Below, piece by piece: positions 54,593 through 63,613 of a stretch of 64,000 nt of DNA. A program made the translations under genes and the position numbers. Where the stretch lies: the NCBI RefSeq assembly GCF_024714495.1, contig NZ_JAMZMJ010000003.1:1-64000 (forward strand), read 5' to 3'. Numbering within the stretch: position 1 is the stretch's first letter; every line of letters begins with the position of its first letter. The notes under the pieces are model-generated. The model was given only the letters and a program-made list of their open reading frames with translations. It was not told the origin of the DNA and did not search any database. Source of the stretch: Marinoscillum pacificum (GTDB taxonomy: Bacteria; Bacteroidota; Bacteroidia; Cytophagales; Cyclobacteriaceae).

Positions 54593-55390
54593 ATGAATTT
54601 TTATAAAGATAAGGTAGTAGTTGTGACCGGTGGAGCTGGTGTTTTGGGCAGTAGCATGGCGAGATGTTTTTATGAGCTGGAAGCTCAAGTGGTGTTGATA
54701 GATCGCAATGAGGACGCTCTCAACGATTTACTGAAAGAGTTACCGAATGCAAAAAGTTTCATTGGTGATGTTCTTAATCAAGAAAGCATCACTGGTATTA
54801 AAGATCAGGTAATTAAGGAGTTTGGTCGGGTAGATGTGTTGCTCAATGTAGCAGGTGGAAACGTAGAAGGTGCAACGCAGAGAGAAGACCAAACGGTGTT
54901 TGATATTGATAGTGGCCTGATTGATAAAGCAATACAACTAAACCTTCATGGGACCATTTATCCTTCACTGGTTTTTGGTGAAATGATTGCTAAAAATGAA
55001 AATGGAGGATCTATTATCAATATTTCGTCTATGGCTACATACAGTGCCATTACACGGGTCATGGGTTATTCTATAGCCAAATCGGGTGTGAACTCACTGA
55101 CACAATGGATGGCTTGTGAATTGGCTAGAAATTATGGAGATAAAGTGCGTGTCAATGCGATTGCACCTGGATTTTTTATTGGAAACCAAAACAGAAAACT
55201 GTTGCTCAATCCTGATGGAAGTCTCACTTCCAGAAGTGAAAAGGTGATTAATAAAACCCCAATGGGTCGATTTGGAAGTATAGATGAATTGAACGGGGCT
55301 GTAAAGTTCCTATGCGGAAATGAAGCCACTTTCATCACCGGTGTTGTTCTTCCAATAGATGGTGGTTTCAGTGCATTTAGTGGGGTATAA
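54593..55390 (+). CDS. uxuB: SDR-family D-mannonate oxidoreductase (fructuronate reductase)
   Basis: 265-residue NAD(P)-dependent short-chain dehydrogenase. The Rossmann glycine motif is TGGAGVLG, with NVAGGNVEG, the catalytic Ser in NISSMA and YSIAK (Tyr-x3-Lys). The C-terminal GRFGSIDELNGAVKFLCG and PIDGGFSAFSGV are typical of SDR proteins annotated as mannonate oxidoreductases in Bacteroidota. It is unrelated in fold to the long-chain UxuB of Escherichia coli, so the assignment rests on subfamily pattern and context (uxuA, GH67, GH115). It would interconvert fructuronate and mannonate. ATG 54593 is chosen over a TTG nine bases upstream. GH115 follows 10 bases later. Confidence 0.85.
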   Translation: MNFYKDKVVVVTGGAGVLGSSMARCFYELEAQVVLIDRNEDALNDLLKELPNAKSFIGDVLNQESITGIKDQVIKEFGRVDVLLNVAGGNVEGATQREDQTVFDIDSGLIDKAIQLNLHGTIYPSLVFGEMIAKNENGGSIINISSMATYSAITRVMGYSIAKSGVNSLTQWMACELARNYGDKVRVNAIAPGFFIGNQNRKLLLNPDGSLTSRSEKVINKTPMGRFGSIDELNGAVKFLCGNEATFITGVVLPIDGGFSAFSGV

Positions 55391-55400
55391 ACTGATTGTT

Positions 55401-58262
55401 ATGAAACACCTTTCACTTGTTGCTTTGTTCATGATTTCTATGAGTAGTTTGTTTGCACAGGAATTTGTGTCGTTCTCGCCTTTAAAAAATGCTTTTACGC
55501 TTTCTGAACCCGGACAGCAGATCTCTATTCTTGTTGCTGCTGAAGATTACAAAGGAGTGCACAGAATAGTTGAAATGTTCAAAAAAGATCTGGAAGAAGT
55601 TACTGGTAACACTGTTAAAGTAATTCAGAAAGTTTCGGACGTTTCTGGTCAAGTGATAATTGTTGGAAGTACAGATAAAAGCTCGTTCATCCATCAGCTA
55701 AGGGACTCTAAGAAGTTCAAAACGGATGATTTAGAAGGAAAGTGGGAAAAGTTTATCGTGACCAGTGTTTCCCAGCCATTTGAAGGAATAAGGAATGCTT
55801 TGGTTATTGCCGGGAGTGATAAGCGAGGTGCTATTTTCGGAATGTTCGAGCTTTCTCGTCAAATTGGTGTTTCACCTTGGTATTGGTGGGCGGATGCACC
55901 TATTGTCAAAAACTCCAGTATTTACATTAAGCCAGGTAGACATACTAAAGGTGAGCCGGATGTGAAGTATCGAGGTATTTTCATCAACGATGAAGCGCCC
56001 GCCTTGACAGGTTGGGTAGGAGAGAAGTTCGGTGAATTTGGTGCAGCGTTTTATTCACAAGTATTCGAATTAATTCTAAGATCTGGCGGCAACTATCTAT
56101 GGCCTGCCATGTGGAGACCAAGAGCTTTCTCCGCTGATGATCCAGAAAATGCTCGATTGGCTGACGAGCTGGGAGTAGTTATCTCCACAAGCCATCATGA
56201 ACCACTCATGAGAGCACATGATGAGTGGGGACGAGAGGATAATGGAGCCTGGAATTTTCAGACCAATAAGGAAAAGCTAAACGAGTTTTGGAAAGGCGGT
56301 ATTGAGCGCATGGGAAAATACGAAAGTGTGGTTACTGTGGGCATGCGTGGCGATGGAGATGAGGCCATGTCTGAGGATGCTGCTGTGCCTTTGCTACAAG
56401 AAATCATTGCTGAACAAAGAGATATTATTGAAGAAGTGACGGGGAAGCCCGCAGCTGAGACGCCACAGGTTTGGGCGATTTACAAAGAAGTGCAGGATTA
56501 TTATGATCAGGGCATGAGAGTGCCTGAAGATATCATGGTGCTGTTCTGTGACGACAATTGGGGGAACGTGAGAATATTGCCAAAGAAGGAGGATTTGGGA
56601 CGTTCAGGTGGGTTTGGCATGTATTATCATTTCGACTATGTAGGAGGTCCGGTTTCTTACCGCTGGCTCAATGTCACGCAGATTGAGCGGACGTGGGAGC
56701 AAATGAATCTGGCTTACGATTGGGGAGTGAAGGACCTGTGGATTGTCAATGTTGGGGATATCAAGCCTATGGAGCTTCCGATCAGCTTTTTTCTTGATTT
56801 TGCGTGGGATGCATCCACGATGGAGGCAAAGGACTTACCAGTATATTACTCCAAATGGGCAAAGCTTCAGTTTGGAGGGGAATATGCTGAAGAAATTGGG
56901 GAGATACTATCTCTGTATACCAAATACAATGCGCGCCGAACACCAGAAATGCTGAAGCCAGATACATACAGTTTATTCTATTATCGAGAAGCGGACCGTG
57001 TGCTTGCTGAATATCAGGACTTGCTAAAGCGAAGTGAAAGTATCTATGAAAAACTACCTGCCAGCCATCAATCAGCATTCTATCAGTTGGTCCTTTCGCC
57101 AGTAGCTCTATGCGCTAATCTGAACGAAATGTATATCGCTGCAGGAAAGAATCAGGCTTATTCCAGGCAAGGAAGGGCTTCGGCCAATTTTTATGCGGAT
57201 AAGACCAAAGAGCTTTTCTTTAAAGATGATGAACTCACTGAAGCTTATCATCAGAATAATGATGGTAAGTGGAATCACTTCATGGATCAGGTACACATTG
57301 GCTATGAAAGCTGGAACAATCCTTCAAATGATAAAATGCCTGCCGTTTCCTACATTCAAGTAGATGAAAATCCTTCGCTGGGATATGTGGTAGAGCATGG
57401 AGCAGAATCTAGATGGTCAAAAGGTGGATTGTTTAGCAACGGCTTCTCTTCTTTTGATCCGATCAATGATCAGCACTATTACCTGGAAGTGTTTAATAGA
57501 GGAGGAGGCGAACTAAGCTATGAATTGAGTGCCTCGGAAGATTGGATTCTGTTATCCAAAACGAGTGGCAAGGTAAAGTATGAGGAGAGAATTGAGGTAA
57601 GCATAAAGTGGGACAAGGTTCCTGCTGATGTAGAAAAAGGTCAAATTTCATTGAAGCAAAATGGATCAGATAGGACTTATACGATCGAGGTTCCTGTTCG
57701 TCAGAGTTTGCCAGAGACGAAAGGGTTTGTGGAAAACAATGGAGTGGTTTCCATTCCAGCGACAGCTTACTCTTTCAAACAAAGCGCAAAAGAGATTCAA
57801 TGGGTGAAAGTGTCTAATATGGGTAGAACAGGTTCTTCCATGACCATAGAGCCAGCCAATGCTCTTCAGCAGTCAATTGGTAAGAATACGCCATTACTCG
57901 AGTATGAATTTACCTTGCTTGATGGTGGGGATTTAAAACTGAAAACCTATGTTTCGCCAACATTGAACTATAAGAAAAATGAGGGTTTGAAATTTGCCAT
58001 ATCTATTGATGATGAAGAACCACAAATCATCAATATACATGCGGGTGAAACCCAGCCGGATTGGGAGTATCCAAAATGGTGGAATGATTCCGTGACGGAC
58101 CACATTAAAAAAATGACATCAGACCATTCCAATATTTCTGCGGGTGTTCATACGCTCAAAGTTTGGATGATTGATCCTGGAGTTGTTTTTCAGCAATTTG
58201 TTATTGACGCAGGTGGATTAAAATCAAGTTACCTCGGGCCACCAACGAGTAAAATGAAATAA
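55401..58262 (+). CDS. Alpha-glucuronidase, GH115
   Basis: 953-residue exported enzyme (signal ending SSLFAQ) removing (4-O-methyl-)glucuronate from internal xylose residues of polymeric or long xylan, a target GH67 cannot reach. The N-terminal domain (about 20-170) contains ILVAAEDYKGVHRIVEMF. The large barrel includes YRGIFINDEAPALTGWVGEK, GGNYLWPAMWRPRAF, VGMRGDGDEAM and CDDNWGNVRILP. A helical domain and a C-terminal beta-sandwich complete the architecture of the Bacteroides GH115 enzymes. ATG 55401 is chosen for the signal peptide and because earlier starts overlap the oxidoreductase gene. It shares an operon with that gene. Confidence 0.95.
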   Translation: MKHLSLVALFMISMSSLFAQEFVSFSPLKNAFTLSEPGQQISILVAAEDYKGVHRIVEMFKKDLEEVTGNTVKVIQKVSDVSGQVIIVGSTDKSSFIHQLRDSKKFKTDDLEGKWEKFIVTSVSQPFEGIRNALVIAGSDKRGAIFGMFELSRQIGVSPWYWWADAPIVKNSSIYIKPGRHTKGEPDVKYRGIFINDEAPALTGWVGEKFGEFGAAFYSQVFELILRSGGNYLWPAMWRPRAFSADDPENARLADELGVVISTSHHEPLMRAHDEWGREDNGAWNFQTNKEKLNEFWKGGIERMGKYESVVTVGMRGDGDEAMSEDAAVPLLQEIIAEQRDIIEEVTGKPAAETPQVWAIYKEVQDYYDQGMRVPEDIMVLFCDDNWGNVRILPKKEDLGRSGGFGMYYHFDYVGGPVSYRWLNVTQIERTWEQMNLAYDWGVKDLWIVNVGDIKPMELPISFFLDFAWDASTMEAKDLPVYYSKWAKLQFGGEYAEEIGEILSLYTKYNARRTPEMLKPDTYSLFYYREADRVLAEYQDLLKRSESIYEKLPASHQSAFYQLVLSPVALCANLNEMYIAAGKNQAYSRQGRASANFYADKTKELFFKDDELTEAYHQNNDGKWNHFMDQVHIGYESWNNPSNDKMPAVSYIQVDENPSLGYVVEHGAESRWSKGGLFSNGFSSFDPINDQHYYLEVFNRGGGELSYELSASEDWILLSKTSGKVKYEERIEVSIKWDKVPADVEKGQISLKQNGSDRTYTIEVPVRQSLPETKGFVENNGVVSIPATAYSFKQSAKEIQWVKVSNMGRTGSSMTIEPANALQQSIGKNTPLLEYEFTLLDGGDLKLKTYVSPTLNYKKNEGLKFAISIDDEEPQIINIHAGETQPDWEYPKWWNDSVTDHIKKMTSDHSNISAGVHTLKVWMIDPGVVFQQFVIDAGGLKSSYLGPPTSKMK

Positions 58263-58298
58263 AAAATATTCAGCGTGAGATTAGGCGACCATGTTTTG

Positions 58299-58337
58299 AG
58301 GCTGTATTAAAAGGGGCTTTTAATGCAGCCTCTATTA
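58299..58337. terminator. Bidirectional terminator between GH115 and the LacI gene
   Basis: 15-base stem GAGGCTGTATTAAAA / TTTTAATGCAGCCTC with one G-T pair and loop GGGGC. It lies between the two convergent genes. Confidence 0.75.
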
Positions 58338-58349
58338 TGTTCTAGTTGC

Positions 58350-59360
58350 TTAGTTTGAGGTTTTAACTGATGAACCTCTTATGATTAATTCGGTGTCCAA
58401 CGTGATGACTTCAGGTGCATGTTCGGTGATGTTAAGTACATGCTCGGCAGCTATTTTTCCCATCATCACAGGAGGTTGTGATATCGTGGTAAGTGGTGGG
58501 TCCACAACGGATGCGATTGGATCATTGTTAAAACCAACAACTGCCAATTGTTCTGGAACCTTAATTCCCATCTCTTTTGCCAACAAAATAGTGCTTACGG
58601 CTGTAGAGTCAATAGCAGCAAAAATAGCATCAGGACGATTCTTTTTGGTTAGTAATGTTCTTGCCATGTCGATACTATTTTCCTCGTTCAATGAAGGAGC
58701 ACTTACAATCAATTCCTCTTCCACAGTCAAGCCATATTTTTCTAAAGCAGCCAGATAACCAGCCTTTCTTTGTTGGAAAATGAATTTTCCTTTACCAGTA
58801 ATATGACCTATTCGTTTGTTGCCTTGCTGAATGAGGTGTTCTGTAGCTTTAAAGGCAGACTCAAAGTTGTCTATTATGACCTTGTCTCCAACCAAATCCG
58901 TAGGTACTCGATCTACAAAAACAATAGGGATGCCTCTCTTTTTAAAAGGCTCAAAATGGCTAAAATCTTCTGTTTCAATTGCTAAAGAAATGATTAGCCC
59001 TTCCACACGACTATTCAGCATGTTATGAACAATCTCTTTTTCCAAATCCTGTTTGTCATGCGTTTGGGAGATGATTACATTGTAACCCTTAGATCGGGCA
59101 ATGGATTCAATTCCTGATATCATAGAAGAGAAGAAAGGCTGATTGATCCAGGTAACCACGACACCCAGAGTGAAGGTGTTTTGCTGACGTAATTTGGCAG
59201 CAAATGAATTGACCTGATAGCCCATTTCTTCCGCATACTTTTTAATTTCTGCGGTTCTCTTTTTGCCGATACTCTTATGACCTTTTAGCGCCCTGGAAAC
59301 GGTAGAAGCGGAAACACCAAACTCCTTTGCTATGTCATAAATAGTGATGTCTTTCTTCAT
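58350..59360 (-). CDS. LacI/GalR-family transcriptional regulator
   Basis: 336-residue repressor-type protein. Residues 4-58 form the LacI helix-turn-helix and hinge (TIYDIAKEFGVSASTVSRALKG; hinge FAAKLRQQ). Residues 60-330 form the periplasmic-binding-protein-like sugar-sensing domain (TFTLGVVVTWINQPFFSSMISGI, AIDSTAVSTILLAKEMG, TTISQPPVMMGKIAAEHVL). The effector is not predictable, but position and the six CAATCGATTG sites make it the likely regulator of the whole xylan locus. The central CG of those palindromes is typical of LacI-family operators. No copy of the operator was found in its own upstream region, so autoregulation is not indicated. Confidence 0.92.
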   Translation of the reverse strand: MKKDITIYDIAKEFGVSASTVSRALKGHKSIGKKRTAEIKKYAEEMGYQVNSFAAKLRQQNTFTLGVVVTWINQPFFSSMISGIESIARSKGYNVIISQTHDKQDLEKEIVHNMLNSRVEGLIISLAIETEDFSHFEPFKKRGIPIVFVDRVPTDLVGDKVIIDNFESAFKATEHLIQQGNKRIGHITGKGKFIFQQRKAGYLAALEKYGLTVEEELIVSAPSLNEENSIDMARTLLTKKNRPDAIFAAIDSTAVSTILLAKEMGIKVPEQLAVVGFNNDPIASVVDPPLTTISQPPVMMGKIAAEHVLNITEHAPEVITLDTELIIRGSSVKTSN

Positions 59361-59594
59361 TAAATCTTTCGGATTCTCGTTATCTCAGCACTTATAGGTG
59401 AAGATGTGAAATTGAATTATTGATTGTTCTGTGCGCAAATTTGGCCTTTTTTATGAGAATTTAATGAATTTAGTCGTTCACAATACCAGTGACTAGTTGG
59501 AACCAGGCAATTTTTTTAATCTTATTCTAATATTGGTACACTGAAAAAGTGGATCGCATTATTTTCAAATACTCGATCTTCAGCCATGTTAATA

Positions 59595-59626
59595 TTTGAT
59601 AAGTCAATTTGCTAAGCATATTTTTG
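59595..59626 (+). promoter_or_regulatory. Predicted promoter of the deoxyhypusine-synthase-like gene
   Basis: TTTG (59595-59598), a 20-base spacer and TATTTTTG (59619-59626) fit the Bacteroidota -33/-7 consensus, about 23 bases before the start codon. Confidence 0.5.
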
Positions 59627-59649
59627 TACACATATTAAAACATTGAATT

Positions 59650-60624
59650 ATGGCTGATAAACCAATCACCTCGTTTATTGAGAAACACTTTCTTCACTTC
59701 AACTCCGCGGCATTAGTAGATGCAGCCAAAGGCTATAAGAGCCATTTGGAAAGTGGTAAGAAGATGTTGATTTCCCTTGCTGGTGCTATGAGTACTGGAG
59801 AACTGGGAATTTCTCTGGCTGAGATGATTCGCAATGACAAAGTTCAGATCATATCTTGTACAGGTGCCAACTTGGAGGAAGATTTGATGAATTTGGTCGC
59901 TCATACACATTATAAAAGAATTCCTAATTACCGTGATTTAACACCAGAGCAAGAGCGTGAGTTGTTAGATCAAGGATTGAATAGAGTAACTGATACGTGT
60001 ATTCCTGAAGAAGAAGCGTTCAGAAGACTTCAAGAGCATATCTTCAAGATATGGAAGGATGCTGAAGATGCTGGTGAGCGTTTCTTCCCTCATGAGTTCA
60101 TGTACAAATTGTTGAAATCTGGGGTTTTGGAGCAGTATTATGAAATTGATCCAAAAAACAGCTGGATGCTTGCCGCAATGGAGAAGAACTTGCCAATGGT
60201 AGTTCCAGGTTGGGAAGATTCTACCATGGGTAACATATTCGCTTCGTATTGTATCAAAGGTGAGTTGAAGCCAAGCACCATGAAGTCCGGTATCGAATAC
60301 ATGACTTTCTTAGCTGACTGGTATTTGAAAGAAGCAGGTTCTGAAGGTATTGGATTCTTCCAAATTGGTGGAGGTATTGCCGGTGATTTCCCAATTTGTG
60401 TAGTGCCAATGCTGTATCAGGATTTAGAGAAAGAAGATGTGCCTTTCTGGAGTTACTTCTGCCAGATTTCTGACTCAACTACGAGTTATGGTTCTTACAG
60501 TGGAGCTGTTCCAAATGAGAAAATTACCTGGGGTAAACTGGATGCCGATACACCTAAATTTATTGTAGAATCAGATGCGACCATTGTGGCACCGTTGATT
60601 TTTGCTTACGTTTTAGGTTGGTAA
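59650..60624 (+). CDS. Deoxyhypusine-synthase-like protein
   Basis: 324-residue cytoplasmic NAD-binding protein of the deoxyhypusine synthase family. The segment GSYSGAVPNEKITWGKL near the C-terminus matches the active-site region of the eukaryotic enzyme; the Lys296 of WGK corresponds to its catalytic lysine. An N-terminal SLAGAMSTGELG and a central EDLMNLVAHTHY are also characteristic. Bacteria lack eIF5A, the substrate of true deoxyhypusine synthase, so the bacterial members probably work on polyamines (for example homospermidine formation) or another acceptor. It is monocistronic, with its own promoter and terminator. Confidence 0.9.
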   Translation: MADKPITSFIEKHFLHFNSAALVDAAKGYKSHLESGKKMLISLAGAMSTGELGISLAEMIRNDKVQIISCTGANLEEDLMNLVAHTHYKRIPNYRDLTPEQERELLDQGLNRVTDTCIPEEEAFRRLQEHIFKIWKDAEDAGERFFPHEFMYKLLKSGVLEQYYEIDPKNSWMLAAMEKNLPMVVPGWEDSTMGNIFASYCIKGELKPSTMKSGIEYMTFLADWYLKEAGSEGIGFFQIGGGIAGDFPICVVPMLYQDLEKEDVPFWSYFCQISDSTTSYGSYSGAVPNEKITWGKLDADTPKFIVESDATIVAPLIFAYVLGW

Positions 60625-60650
60625 TTCTCAACTATAGAATATTGATACGA

Positions 60651-60681
60651 GTCTCCTTGAGGTATTAAGGAGACTTTTTTT
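60651..60681 (+). terminator. Terminator after the deoxyhypusine-synthase-like gene
   Basis: Arms GTCTCCTT (60651-60658) and AAGGAGAC (60667-60674) followed by seven T. Confidence 0.88.
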
Positions 60682-60686
60682 ATGCC

Positions 60687-61265
60687 TTAGTTTTTAATCT
60701 TAGGCTCCATTTCGCCACGCATGAACTGGTTATATTCTTCACATGTGATGTAGGGTTCGCCTGCAGAGTAAGGACATGTTTGATAGAGCGTTTCGAATGC
60801 TCCTTTTTTGAAAACCACTCCCTCACCTTTACATACAGGACAAATGATTTTGTCCATGCCTCCACAGTCAAATTCTCCACTGGTCAAACTTTCCATCATC
60901 GCTTCGCTACTTGCTTTAGCTTTCTTAATATAAGCTTCTTCGGCCAGATTAAGTGTGGAAACAGCTTCATCATAAAAGCGTCCTTGTGTTCCTTTTAGTT
61001 GGATGTATTTGTTCAGCCAGTTGATACTTTGCTTGTATTTGCTCAGGTGATAACTGTTTTTCCCGAAGTAAAAAGCTAAGTCTGTTGGAACTGCAGTAAT
61101 ATTTTTGAGAATATCTGTAAACTCGTCATTTGCTTTTTCATATTCACCCATGTTCATCATGTCCACAGCCTGGTCTATTCTTTTAGAAAAGTAACCATCC
61201 ACAGGAGTTTGACTAAAGAGGACTGAAGAAATAAGAATGAAAAGTACGGATTGAATTGATTTCAT
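60687..61265 (-). CDS. Exported TPR-like protein with a cysteine-rich tail
   Basis: 192-residue protein with a Sec signal peptide (ending SVLFSQ). Residues 25-130 are helical with TPR-like repeats (AVDMMNMGEYEKANDEFTDIL, YHLSKYKQSINWLNKYIQLKG). The C-terminal 50 residues carry five cysteines, CGG, CPVCKGEG, CPYS and TCEEY. The CPVCKGEG element resembles a DnaJ-type CxxCxGxG half-motif and suggests zinc binding or disulfides in the periplasm. I do not know the family's function. It is monocistronic and convergent with the gene to its left. Confidence 0.65.
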   Translation of the reverse strand: MKSIQSVLFILISSVLFSQTPVDGYFSKRIDQAVDMMNMGEYEKANDEFTDILKNITAVPTDLAFYFGKNSYHLSKYKQSINWLNKYIQLKGTQGRFYDEAVSTLNLAEEAYIKKAKASSEAMMESLTSGEFDCGGMDKIICPVCKGEGVVFKKGAFETLYQTCPYSAGEPYITCEEYNQFMRGEMEPKIKN

Positions 61266-61390
61266 GAACTACTGTTAAAAACACACGGGTTGCAAAAATA
61301 AGCACCTCAAAGCTAAACGTAACAAAAGCTATGGCTGGTATCTTTTGTCAGGCAATCTATTCACTTTAAATTCGTAAAAAACATTAAAAT

Positions 61391-62521
61391 ATGGAAAAAG
61401 CGTTAACCCAGGATCAACTCACCCCCGCTTCAGTTGATTTTTTGCCTATCAATGGTACGGACTACTTAGAAATTTATGTAGGTAATTGCAAACAGGCTGC
61501 CCACTTCTATAAAACAGCCTTTGGTTTTCAGGATTTAGCTTATGCAGGTTTGGAAACAGGTTTGAAAGACCGGGAATCTTACGTTTTGGTTCAGGATAAG
61601 ATCAGGCTAATCTTGACATCTCCACTGAAGTCTGGTACAGCAATTGGTGAACATATCGATAAGCATGGAGACGGTATTAAAGTAGTTGCTCTTTGGGTCG
61701 ATGATGCTCGTCAGGCTTACGAAGAAACGATCAAGAGAGGAGCCAAGTCATACATGGAGCCAGTAGTAGAGACGGACGATACAGGCGAAGTGGTAAAGGC
61801 TGGTATTTATACTTATGGAGAGACGGTGCATATTTTTATTGAGCGTAAAAACTATCATGGCATTTTCTTACCAGGTTATAGAGAATTGAAGACGAGTTAC
61901 CATCCATCTATTGTTGGGTTGAAATATGTCGATCATATGGTAGGTAATGTCGGCTGGGGTGAAATGAAAACCTGGGTCAATTTCTATGCTGACGTGATGG
62001 GCTTCACACAGTTGGTTTCGTTTGATGATAAGGATATTTCTACTGAATATACTGCGCTCATGAGTAAGGTGATGAGTAATGGAAATGGCCGAATCAAATT
62101 CCCTATTAATGAGCCAGCAGAAGGTAAAAAGAAGTCTCAGATAGAAGAATATTTGGATTTTTACGAAGGTGCAGGAGTGCAGCATATTGCGGTAGCAACT
62201 GATAATATTGTAGAGACGGTTACAGCACTGAGAGATAGAGGTATTGAGTTTTTAAGAGTTCCAAGCACTTATTATGATGATTTGCTCGACAGAGTAGGTG
62301 AAATTGATGAAGACTTAGAGCCGTTAAAAGAACTGGGAATTTTGGTGGATCGTGATGATGAGGGATACCTGTTGCAGATCTTCACTAAACCAATTGAGCC
62401 AAGGCCTACACTTTTCTTTGAGATTATTCAACGAAAAGGAGCTAAGTCTTTTGGGAAAGGAAACTTCAAAGCGTTATTTGAAGCGATAGAAAGAGAACAA
62501 GAAATTCGTGGAACCCTATAA
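61391..62521 (+). CDS. hppD: 4-hydroxyphenylpyruvate dioxygenase
   Basis: 376-residue cytoplasmic Fe(II) enzyme of tyrosine degradation, converting 4-hydroxyphenylpyruvate to homogentisate. Two vicinal-oxygen-chelate domains. The iron ligands His182 (KYVDHMVGNV), His265 (GVQHIAVATDN) and Glu344 (LFFEIIQRKG) are all present. The C-terminal helix FGKGNFKALFEAIEREQ closes the active site as in the family. No other tyrosine-pathway gene is seen nearby in the window. Confidence 0.96.
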   Translation: MEKALTQDQLTPASVDFLPINGTDYLEIYVGNCKQAAHFYKTAFGFQDLAYAGLETGLKDRESYVLVQDKIRLILTSPLKSGTAIGEHIDKHGDGIKVVALWVDDARQAYEETIKRGAKSYMEPVVETDDTGEVVKAGIYTYGETVHIFIERKNYHGIFLPGYRELKTSYHPSIVGLKYVDHMVGNVGWGEMKTWVNFYADVMGFTQLVSFDDKDISTEYTALMSKVMSNGNGRIKFPINEPAEGKKKSQIEEYLDFYEGAGVQHIAVATDNIVETVTALRDRGIEFLRVPSTYYDDLLDRVGEIDEDLEPLKELGILVDRDDEGYLLQIFTKPIEPRPTLFFEIIQRKGAKSFGKGNFKALFEAIEREQEIRGTL

Positions 62522-62536
62522 TATTTAGGGTTTCTT
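62511..62536 (+). terminator. Possible terminator overlapping the hppD stop
   Basis: Arms AACCCTA (62512-62518) and TAGGGTT (62526-62532) followed by TCTT. The T-run is weak. Confidence 0.5.
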
Positions 62537-62588
62537 ACGTTTGAGGATTAGGTAAATGAGGTTTTAGAATCTCGAAAAATTTGTGTGT

Positions 62589-62960
62589 ATGAATAGGAAG
62601 TATGTTTTAATACTGTTCTTCTTGATGGGAGTGGTGATAGTTGGCTATGGGCAGTCTACACGCGATGTAAATACTCCAAAAGCTCCTGCTCCAAGATATC
62701 AGGCTTTCAAAAAAGAGAAGAAAGGTTTTATGTTTGGTCTGTTTAAGAAGAAGCAAAAACCACAGTTTAAAACATATCAAGAGGAATCTGAAGATTTTCG
62801 AGAGCGAGTTTCAGCAGTGCTGGAGCAAAAAGCCAAAGAAGAGCGAAAAATGAATAAAGCTCGCTACACTAATCCTTTATATTTTGGTCATAAAAAGCCT
62901 CCCAAGAAGAGGAAGAATGGAAAGAAAAAGTTCTGTAAAGAATGTGGTCTTTGGCATTAA
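62589..62960 (+). CDS. Small basic exported protein, function unknown
   Basis: 123-residue protein with an N-terminal hydrophobic segment (YVLILFFLMGVVIVGYGQ), which is probably a signal peptide. The remainder is very basic and rich in lysine, with KKEKKGFMFGLFKKKQK and a C-terminal CKECGLWH. ATG 62589 is preferred over a GTG six bases earlier. The deoC gene starts 3 bases after its stop, so it is probably the first gene of a small operon with deoC and acyP. No family is recognised. Confidence 0.6.
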   Translation: MNRKYVLILFFLMGVVIVGYGQSTRDVNTPKAPAPRYQAFKKEKKGFMFGLFKKKQKPQFKTYQEESEDFRERVSAVLEQKAKEERKMNKARYTNPLYFGHKKPPKKRKNGKKKFCKECGLWH

Positions 62961-62963
62961 CCT

Positions 62964-63611
62964 ATGAATATCAGACGATTTATTGAATCAACAAATCTTC
63001 AAACTACCATTACTGGTAATGATGTAGATGCTCTGATAGCAGAAGCAAAAGCATTGGAAGTATTTGGTGTTTGTGTACCTCCATTCTGGGTAAAAAGAGC
63101 TTCCAGAGAAATTGGTGATGCTGATTTATCATTGGTGACTGTTATTGGTTTTCCATTAGGGTATCAAATGACAGAAACCAAGGTTGAGGAAGCAAAGCTG
63201 GCCTTACGTGATGGAGCCAATGAACTTGACGTGGTAATGAATGTATCTGCATTCAAAGATGGCATGCCATGGCCTAAAATTGAATTTGCTAAACTCTCTA
63301 AGCTCGCTCATGAATATGATGCCATGCTGAAAGTGATCATAGAAGTTGCATACCTTACAGATGAGGAAATTGTAAGAGCTGCTAGACTGTGCTCAGATGC
63401 AGGAGTAGACTTTGTGAAAACCTCTACAGGAATGGTGACCAATGGAGGAGCTACTGTACATCATATAAAATTGCTGAGAGAAGTGCTTCCTTCAAGTGTA
63501 GGCATTAAAGCCTCTGGAGGGATCAAAACAAGAAAACAAGCAATTCAGCTTATAGAGGCAGGTGCAGATAGAATCGGCACATCAAGTGCTGCACAAATTG
63601 TAAACGGGTAA
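62964..63611 (+). CDS. deoC: Deoxyribose-phosphate aldolase
   Basis: 215-residue cytoplasmic class I aldolase cleaving 2-deoxyribose-5-phosphate into glyceraldehyde-3-phosphate and acetaldehyde. The Schiff-base lysine is Lys152 in DFVKTSTGM. The Asp and second Lys positions are in ELDVVMNVS and GIKASGGIKT. Length and C-terminal GADRIGTSSA match the DeoC family. It is tightly packed with acyP (2-base gap). Confidence 0.96.
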   Translation: MNIRRFIESTNLQTTITGNDVDALIAEAKALEVFGVCVPPFWVKRASREIGDADLSLVTVIGFPLGYQMTETKVEEAKLALRDGANELDVVMNVSAFKDGMPWPKIEFAKLSKLAHEYDAMLKVIIEVAYLTDEEIVRAARLCSDAGVDFVKTSTGMVTNGGATVHHIKLLREVLPSSVGIKASGGIKTRKQAIQLIEAGADRIGTSSAAQIVNG

Positions 63612-63613
63612 TC

